From the NCBI GenBank assembly GCA_016176845.1, contig JACOWJ010000048.1:1-7701 (forward strand): a stretch of 7,701 bases of DNA, given 5' to 3'. Shown here one piece after another: positions 5,399 to 7,701 of this stretch. Made by a program: the position numbers and the translations under genes. Below the pieces are notes generated by a model that saw only the letters and a program-made list of their open reading frames with translations, was not told the DNA's origin and did not search any database. Origin of the DNA: Nitrospinota bacterium (GTDB lineage Bacteria > 2-12-FULL-45-22 > JACOWJ01). Position 1 is the first letter of the stretch, and each line of letters starts with the position of its first letter.

Positions 5399-5658
5399 TC
5401 TTTCTCCGCTTTCTGCCCTTGGGTCTTCGGCACACCCAGTCGATAAACCTCAACCGCGGCATCCGGACAGAAACGGGCGCACAGGGCGCAGGCCCGGCAC
5501 CGCCCCTCTTCGTCCTGAAAGACCGAGGGGGTATACCCATAGAGGTTAATCCGCTCCCCGATTCTGAGCAACCCTTCAGGGCAGGCCACCGTGCAGCAAG
5601 CGCAACCCTTACAGTATTCCTCCAGGATGACCACGATGCCCCGATCCGACTTCTCCAT
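5395..5658 (-). CDS. 2x[4Fe-4S] ferredoxin-type delta subunit of 2-oxoacid oxidoreductase
   Basis: Two classic clusters are visible. In the longer 92-residue frame, C21-x2-C24-x2-C27-x3-C31-P and C59-x2-C62-x2-C65-x3-C69-P each bind one [4Fe-4S]. The loop between them (about 27 residues) is longer than in the shortest bacterial ferredoxins and typical of the KorD/VorD type. It carries electrons from the TPP-containing beta subunit to external ferredoxin. Two in-frame ATGs compete: 5671-5673 has no ribosome binding site, while 5656-5658 has GAGGA 8 nt upstream, so the shorter start (87 residues) is preferred. It is the first gene of the operon, about 160 nt downstream of a predicted promoter, and its stop overlaps the alpha start. 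Confidence 0.88.
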   Translation of the reverse strand: MEKSDRGIVVILEEYCKGCACCTVACPEGLLRIGERINLYGYTPSVFQDEEGRCRACALCARFCPDAAVEVYRLGVPKTQGQKAEKE

Positions 5659-5712
5659 GCATTGAATCCTCATCGTTTTTGGTGAAGGCAGGCCTTTCGG
5701 GAGGTTTTACCG

Positions 5713-5747
5713 TGAAAATTCCCGACTCTTCCGGGGGGTCATTTTCA
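5713..5747 (-). promoter_or_regulatory. Hairpin in the oxidoreductase operon leader
   Basis: In the minus-strand RNA, UGAAAAU (5747-5741) pairs with AUUUUCA (5719-5713). Enclosed is a second stem, CCCGG with UCGGG around AAGAG (5735-5721). One pair is G-U in the minus RNA but would be A-C in plus-strand RNA, which favours folding of the operon's own transcript. No U-run follows, so it is not an obvious attenuator. Confidence 0.4.
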
Positions 5748-5824
5748 TTCCCGGGGGCGGCCAACTTCGGTCGGCCATGTCGGTTTCATCCGCAGGGGCG
5801 GCAAACCCTGCCTGGCCATGTCGA
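5743..5824 (-). repeat. Two 41-nt imperfect tandem units in the operon leader
   Basis: Read on the minus strand, 5824-5784 and 5783-5743 align without gaps at 30 of 41 positions. Both share CGACATGGCC, then GCCGCCCC, then ATGAAA, while the centre differs. Each centre can still form a hairpin. The upstream unit has GCAGGG with CCCTGC (5811-5806 with 5797-5792). The downstream unit has a 7-bp stem GGCCGAC/GTTGGCC with loop CGAA (5776-5759) that includes one G-U pair. It may be a structured 5' leader or a dispersed palindromic repeat that has landed here. Confidence 0.6.
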
Positions 5825-5827
5825 TTT

Positions 5828-5855
5828 AGTATACATTTTTCTTGAGATTATTCAA
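5828..5855 (-). promoter_or_regulatory. Sigma-70 promoter for the oxidoreductase operon
   Basis: On the minus strand, TTGAAT (5855-5850) and TATACT (5833-5828) are separated by 16 nt. The -10 matches the consensus at five of six positions and the -35 at four. Transcription would start near 5821, leaving a leader of about 160 nt before the ferredoxin start at 5658. Confidence 0.5.
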
Positions 5856-5973
5856 GGAAAATGGGCTGAAGGGCAAAACATAGATATCCGGAGAAAATTT
5901 GCAAATTATTATGATTTTTCCATCCTACATGATTTTTTTAGCCTTATTTCCCTTTAATCTCCCCAGATTCCGG

Positions 5974-6001
5974 TTGTTTATTTTGCGGAAGGGATTATAT
6001 T
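5974..6001 (+). promoter_or_regulatory. Sigma-70-like promoter for groESL
   Basis: TTGTTT (5974-5979) and TATATT (5996-6001) are separated by 16 nt, ending 11 bp before the CIRCE operator. Transcription would begin around 6008, placing CIRCE at the start of the transcript as in many HrcA-regulated operons. It is divergent from the oxidoreductase promoter, with an AT-rich stretch of roughly 120 bp between them in which I see no gene. Confidence 0.55.
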
Positions 6002-6012
6002 TAAGGGCGCTG

Positions 6013-6039
6013 TTAGCACTCATCCAACTTGAGTGCTAA
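6013..6039 (+). promoter_or_regulatory. CIRCE operator (HrcA binding site)
   Basis: TTAGCACTC, nine bases, GAGTGCTAA is a perfect match to the CIRCE inverted repeat. HrcA binds it and represses groESL until heat shock titrates GroEL away from HrcA. It lies between the promoter and groES, 75 bp before the groES start. hrcA itself is not in the window. Confidence 0.97.
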
Positions 6040-6114
6040 TAAACGGAGCGATAGGGATGGGTAAAGCGAAACCCACGGATAACGTCGGAAAGATCAGGCA
6101 AGGAGGTGCTCCAG

Positions 6115-6408
6115 ATGAAGGTAAAACCATTGCATGACCGCATACTGGTCAAGAGGATCGAGGAGGGAGAGGTTAAGACGGGCAGCGGAATCATCATCCC
6201 CGACACCGCCAAGGAAAAGCCCCAGGAGGGCCAGGTGGTGGCGGCAGGCAACGGGAAGACCCTGGAGAATGGCCAGCGGCAACCCTTGGAGGTGAAGGTC
6301 GGCGATCGGATCCTCTTCGGCAAGTACGCCGGCACCGAGGTCAAGATCGATGGGGAAGAGCTTTTGATGATGCGGGAGGACGATGTGCTGGGGATCATCG
6401 AGTCTTAG
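6115..6408 (+). CDS. groES: Co-chaperonin GroES (Hsp10)
   Basis: The 97-residue product has the full GroES layout: [15 protein letters not shown] at the N-terminus, the mobile GroEL-binding loop ([20 protein letters not shown], about residues 20-39), GKTLENGQ for the roof region, and the C-terminal [20 protein letters not shown] and DVLGIIE. It caps the GroEL ring as a heptamer during ATP-driven folding. The ATG at 6115 is preferred to an in-frame GTG at 6106, because AGGAGGT (6101-6107) sits 7 nt before the ATG and overlaps the GTG. Heat-shock control through the upstream CIRCE is expected. groEL follows after 157 bp, a rather long gap for this pair, in which I see no gene. Confidence 0.97.
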   Translation: MKVKPLHDRILVKRIEEGEVKTGSGIIIPDTAKEKPQEGQVVAAGNGKTLENGQRQPLEVKVGDRILFGKYAGTEVKIDGEELLMMREDDVLGIIES

Positions 6409-6565
6409 ATACCCGGCGCCAAAGCGATGAATGGAGCACGGGTTACAGATCGAAGACCTCTCCCGGGGTGGGCCTGCTCGTTGCATGGGGGGCTCGCGGC
6501 GATCCCCGGTGAAGGGATGAGATGGGTAACTCGAAGAAGTTCTTTCGAAAGGAGGAGAACGGGTT

Positions 6566-7701
6566 ATGGCCAAGCAGCTTGCCTTCGATGAGGAGGCCAG
6601 AAGCAAGATCTTGAAGGGGATCACCCAGCTGACCGACGCCGTGCGGGTCACCCTGGGCCCCAAGGGACGAAACGTCATCCTGGATAAAAAGTTCGGCTCC
6701 CCCACCAGCACCAAGGATGGGGTGACCGTCGCCAAGGAGATCGAACTGGAGGATCGGTTCGAGAATATGGGAGCCCAGATGGTCCGGGAGGTGGCCAGCA
6801 AGACGAGCGACGTGGCCGGCGATGGCACCACCACCGCCACCGTCCTGGCTTACGCCATCTACCGCGAGGGAATCAAGAACGTCACCGCCGGGTCTAACCC
6901 CATGGACCTTAAGCGCGGCGTCGAGAGGGCCGTCGAGGCGGTGGTGGAAGAGATCAAAAAGGCGAGCAAGCCGGTTAAAGACAAGAAGGAGATCGCCCAG
7001 GTGGGCACCATCTCGGCCAACTGGGACACCACCATCGGCGAGCTCATCGCCGAGGCCATGGAGAAAGTGGGCAAGGATGGGGTCATCACGGTCGAGGAGG
7101 CCAAGGCGATCGAGACCAGCCTGGAGATCGTGGAAGGGATGCAGTTCGACAAGGGATACATCTCTCCCTATTTCGTGACCGACCCCGAACGGATGGAGGC
7201 TGCCCTGGAGGATCCTTACATCCTCATCTACGAGAAGAAGGTCAGCAACATGAAGGACCTGCTGCCCCTGCTGGAGGGCATCGCCCGGTCAGGCCGGCCC
7301 CTGTTGATCATCGCCGAGGACATCGAGGGCGAGGCCCTGGCCACCCTGGTGGTCAACAAACTCCGAGGCACCATCAACTGCCTGGCGGTCAAGGCGCCCG
7401 GGTTCGGCGACCGCCGCAAGGCCATGCTCGAGGACATTGCCATCCTCACCGGCGGCAAGGTCATCTCGGAGGAGATCGGACGGAAGCTGGACTCAGAGAC
7501 CGTCAATGACCTCGGCCGCGCCCGCCGCGTCACCGCCGACAAGGACAATACCACGGTCATCGAAGGAAAGGGCGCCGAAAACGACATCCGCGCCCGGATA
7601 AAGCAGATAAAGGCCCAGATCGACGAGACCACCTCCGACTTCGACCGGGAAAAGCTCCAGGAAAGGCTGGCCAAGCTGGCCGGCGGTGTAGCCGTGCTCA
7701 A
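6566..7701 (+). CDS. groEL: Chaperonin GroEL (Hsp60), 3' end outside window
   Basis: The first 378 codons are present, out of about 540. The equatorial domain is clear: [17 protein letters not shown] (about 28-44), then [19 protein letters not shown] with Asp51, and the ATPase loop [12 protein letters not shown] with Asp86 (Asp52 and Asp87 in E. coli). The intermediate and apical domains follow, with [37 protein letters not shown] and [22 protein letters not shown]. The frame is open to the last base at LAGGVAVL, before the third catalytic aspartate (E. coli Asp398). A strong AAGGAGG lies 10 nt upstream of the ATG. It forms the double heptameric folding chamber with GroES. Nothing unusual is seen. 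Confidence 0.98.
   Translation, partial: MAKQLAFDEEARSKILKGITQLTDAVRVTLGPKGRNVILDKKFGSPTSTKDGVTVAKEIELEDRFENMGAQMVREVASKTSDVAGDGTTTATVLAYAIYREGIKNVTAGSNPMDLKRGVERAVEAVVEEIKKASKPVKDKKEIAQVGTISANWDTTIGELIAEAMEKVGKDGVITVEEAKAIETSLEIVEGMQFDKGYISPYFVTDPERMEAALEDPYILIYEKKVSNMKDLLPLLEGIARSGRPLLIIAEDIEGEALATLVVNKLRGTINCLAVKAPGFGDRRKAMLEDIAILTGGKVISEEIGRKLDSETVNDLGRARRVTADKDNTTVIEGKGAENDIRARIKQIKAQIDETTSDFDREKLQERLAKLAGGVAVL

Noticed and set aside
4493-5446. 317-codon plus-strand open frame opposite the alpha subunit
   Set aside because: Its G/H/P/R-rich text is typical of the opposite strand of a high-GC gene; the minus-strand alpha subunit explains the open frame.
5679-5957. 92-codon plus-strand open frame in the divergent promoter region
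   Set aside because: It crosses the 41-nt repeats, hairpins and the predicted minus-strand promoter, has no ribosome site and no recognisable motifs.
6106-6114. GTG start adding three residues to GroES
   Set aside because: The GTG overlaps the AGGAGGT ribosome binding site; the ATG at 6115 has correct spacing and the usual GroES N-terminus.
6529-6552. Small inverted repeat (CGAAGAA / TTCTTTCG) before groEL
   Set aside because: Only about four or five good pairs with mismatches, and no U-run; insufficient to call a regulator or terminator.
1-7701. CRISPR arrays, tRNA or rRNA genes
   Set aside because: No regularly spaced direct repeats with unique spacers, no tRNA cloverleaf and no rRNA-like sequence were seen on reading both strands.

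Overview
The window looks like a piece of a bacterial chromosome from an anaerobe. A ferredoxin-dependent 2-oxoacid oxidoreductase operon points to anaerobic metabolism, and a groESL operon under a textbook CIRCE operator points to a bacterium with HrcA control. The style of the intergenic repeats and the mix of gene families would fit a deltaproteobacterial (Desulfobacterota-like) genome, but that placement is inference; no rRNA or other marker is present.

Left third (about 1-2040): a gene graveyard, almost all on the minus strand. Read in the minus direction it holds an unrecognised ORF fragment, an ECF sigma factor cut off after region 2, a short tail resembling an anti-sigma factor C-terminus, an ORF that fuses a CHAT-domain C-terminus to a BrnT-toxin C-terminus, an intact CopG/BrnA-type antitoxin, a frameshifted CHAT-domain scrap, and the secreted N-terminus of a caspase-like (C14) protein that stops before its catalytic His and Cys. 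Several pieces overlap by ATGA junctions. Upstream of the sigma fragment are a 20-bp tandem repeat and a 149-bp MITE-like element with imperfect terminal inverted repeats and a nested palindrome.

Middle (2042-5855): a minus-strand operon. In transcription order it encodes a 2x[4Fe-4S] ferredoxin subunit, an alpha subunit (VorB-like), a TPP-binding beta subunit and a gamma subunit, then an enoyl-CoA hydratase/isomerase. The first three genes are joined by ATGA overlaps. The enzyme oxidatively decarboxylates a 2-oxoacid, most likely a branched-chain one, to an acyl-CoA and reduced ferredoxin; the crotonase could act on a downstream acyl-CoA. The crotonase keeps one of the two catalytic glutamates and has Gln in place of the other. 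A good sigma-70 promoter lies at 5828-5855, followed by a leader of about 160 nt that carries two 41-nt imperfect tandem units and several hairpins. The last codons and stop of the gamma gene are duplicated downstream around a 7-bp tandem repeat.

Right (5974-7701): the divergent plus-strand groES-groEL operon, with a sigma-70-like promoter, a perfect CIRCE operator, groES, and groEL running off the window end.

I see no complete new defence or regulatory system. The most unusual material is the chain of chimeric fragments on the left and the structured leader of the oxidoreductase operon.
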